From Alitta virens (lineage: Eukaryota; Annelida; Polychaeta; Phyllodocida; Nereididae), in assembly GCA_932294295.1 (NCBI GenBank), contig OW028573.1:72021829-72085828 (forward strand): a stretch of 64,000 nt of DNA, read 5' to 3'. Shown here piece after piece: positions 62,319-64,000 of the stretch. The notes below the pieces were generated by a model, which was not told where the DNA came from, did not search any database, and saw only the letters and a list, made by a program, of their open reading frames with translations. The first letter of the stretch is position 1; each line of letters opens with the position of its first letter. The translations under genes were made by a program, and so were the position numbers.

Positions 62319-63125
62319 ATGGCTGCCGCCTCAAAGAAAAAGAAACCGCCAGTGTGGGAACTAATTTACAGATATATTGAGGCGCATTACCACAAATCAA
62401 TATTATCAAAGGGAAATTCACACGAAAAATTCATGAAAAAGGCGGGAAAGTATATTTTTACAGTAGCCCAAACAAACAAGGATATCATGGATATTATCGA
62501 AAAGGCTGACCAAATGGACTCTCAAAGTGACATCAAAGCCCTGAAGAAACATTACAATCGATGCATGGATGTGGCTCTCATCGCGCTACGGAAAAGAACA
62601 CCTCTGGATGATAACACATTTGAAAATAAATGGAAGCATGCCGTCGGATGGAAAAAAAGATCTCGCAGAGGGCACACAAAGCAAGCTGCAATAGAACAGT
62701 GCAAAGAGCCTTGCAGAGCAGCACTACAGGACCGTGTGAGGCCATCCACCAAAGAGAAATCAGCCACTAAGCTCATTTTGCCTGATACCAAAGAGAAATA
62801 AACCACTAAACTCATTTTGCCTGATACCAAAGAGAAATAAACCACTAAGCTCATTTTGCCTGATACCAAAAAGAAATCAGCCACTAAGCCCATTTTGCCG
62901 GATACCAAAAAGAAATCGGCCACTAAGCCCATTTTGCCTGATACCAAAAAGAAATCGGCCACTAAGCCCATTTTGCCCGATACCAAGAAAAGTGCTAAGA
63001 AAATGAGGAAAAGGCCATCAAGAAAACGGCCAAATGCCAAGACAGCATATCAGGGTGTCCCTCACCACCAAGATCCCATATTTGACGACCAGATTGGTAT
63101 TCCACCAGAACCTCAAGATTTCTGA
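62319..63125 (+). CDS. Lysine-rich basic protein with 39-bp repeats and two in-frame TAA codons
   Basis: ATG at 62319. The frame runs 160 codons to TAA at 62799, continues open to TAA at 62838, then open again to TGA at 63123; all are in one frame. The N-terminal 120 residues (KPPVWELIYRYIEAHYHKS, MKKAGKYIFTVAQ, KWKHAVGWKKRSRRG) are helical and basic, in a family I do not recognise. Six 13-residue repeats follow (KSATKPILPDTKK type) and a very basic tail (KKMRKRPSRKRPNAKT). The Lys/Pro repeats recall histone H1-like or sperm nuclear basic proteins, but no winged-helix signature is evident. Either the product stops inside the array or the stops are recent. Poly(A) signal at 63865. Confidence 0.65.
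62757..62990 (+). repeat. 39-bp coding repeat array, six units
   Basis: Six units of 13 codons (AAATCAGCCACTAAGCTCAT and the rest). Units 2 and 3 read AAATAAACC where the others read AAATCAGCC or AAATCGGCC, which creates the two TAA codons. Confidence 0.97.
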
Positions 63126-64000
63126 CCAAGGATGTAATCAAGGTTTGAAGGACGACCATTTCTCTGAAAAGTTTCATTATTCTAGTACGTTTGCCATGCC
63201 ACATGATCTTCGAGAACCTATTGTGATCCAGCCAATACAGGATTACGATGAGCACCATGAATGTATGTGAGACAGGGTTATCACTAAAATCTTGGATAAA
63301 CCAAGCTAAAATAATGATGTTGTCTTTGTTTGGACATAAAGACTGAAGACTCGTATGAATCATGAACAAAGGAACATATGTGATGACTTGAACAATATTT
63401 AATTTACTTTGCATATAACAGGCAATATATTGACATACATCTATACATGTCGTGAATTTGATTTTATCAGTCAGTGTTTGTGATTTTATATATATATAGT
63501 TGTTGTTTTTTCCCATATATTTTAGTCTATATGCAACAATAATCGTATTTGTTTATAGTATTGTGCTATTTTATTCTGATGTATATAGAAGATCACGTTT
63601 AGTGTTTTTATACCACAGGACAAACTTGTACTGCACTGTTTTCTATGATTGATTGATTATGATATCGTCGAACTAGATTGACATTATATAGTCATAACTT
63701 GTAATGAATTACTTTATGAATGAACTAGAATATCAAAGAACTTTGATAACACCAATCGCATGTGACTTCATTAGATCTAGTGAAACATTACCAACTGTCA
63801 CGAAATAATCAATATATTATTTTAGACTTTTTTCTGTAGCATAAAATGTTTAACGTCTTTCTCAAATAAAGCTGTATATGTTGTTGTCTTGTGACCTGGA
63901 TTCACCAAGAGCCATATGGTTAATGTCTTTTTTTCAAGAGCCCTCTAGATTCGAATGACCTCTGGATGTGTTGTTGAACCATAAAACCTACGTAATGACG
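63126..64000 (+). other. 3' UTR of the basic-repeat gene and flank
   Basis: AATAAA at 63865-63870 implies a 3' UTR of about 760 bases. The 173-codon minus-strand frame at 63516-62995 runs antisense through the UTR and repeats, with no family features. Nothing else is recognisable to the window end. Confidence 0.5.

Noticed and set aside
62995..63516. 173-codon minus-strand frame
   Set aside because: Antisense to the basic-repeat gene and its 3' UTR, with no family features.

Overview
This is nuclear DNA from an animal. Genes are split by many short introns with GT/AG borders, three start regions have a TATA box about 30 bases before a plausible transcription start, and retrotransposon and DNA-transposon debris is everywhere. 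The secreted chitin-binding genes, the A+T-rich background, the tRNA-headed SINE and the frequent AGGCCT palindromes suggest a marine invertebrate. A mollusc or other spiralian is my first guess, but an ambulacrarian or lancelet cannot be excluded from sequence alone.

Layout. 1-4071 (+): the last twelve exons of an ABCC/MRP-type ABC transporter. 5.0-26.5 kb: a transposon graveyard, nearly all on the minus strand. It holds two Ty3/gypsy pol fragments, a LINE, nine tRNA-derived SINE copies window-wide (eight of them here), a TIR element, pogo/CENP-B-like and hAT-like transposase remnants with spliced exons, and at 21.4-25.3 kb a candidate DNA transposon. The last has a two-exon gene that I cannot assign to a named superfamily and is flanked by GTGACGGAATGAC repeats, direct on the left and mostly inverted on the right. 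At 6-13.7 kb elements are nested five deep, and target-site duplications or open frames prove most of the order.

27.9-59.8 kb (+): a cluster of five secreted-protein genes carrying peritrophin-A/CBM14-type cysteine domains. They are G1 27927-30919 (Gly-rich), G2 33065-34244, G3 36274-40468, G4 48384-53912 and G5 58360-59802. G4 and G5 are paralogues that join an Ly6/three-finger domain to a C-terminal CBM14 domain, an arrangement I do not recognise from any named family. Wherever a signal-peptide exon is seen it ends in phase 1, and most exon borders are phase 1, as expected for a family grown by exon shuffling and tandem duplication. These proteins would be secreted and would bind chitin in an extracellular matrix such as a cuticle, shell, tube or gut lining.

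56.2-57.0 kb (-): a compact DHHC palmitoyltransferase sits between G4 and G5. 60.6-60.7 kb (-): one terminal exon with a VWC-like cysteine pattern. 62.3-63.1 kb (+): a lysine-rich protein whose 39-bp coding repeats carry two in-frame TAA codons. The 27.9-64 kb part also holds three copies of a TIR element, a 241-bp palindromic MITE, one SINE, a LINE fragment and several minisatellites.
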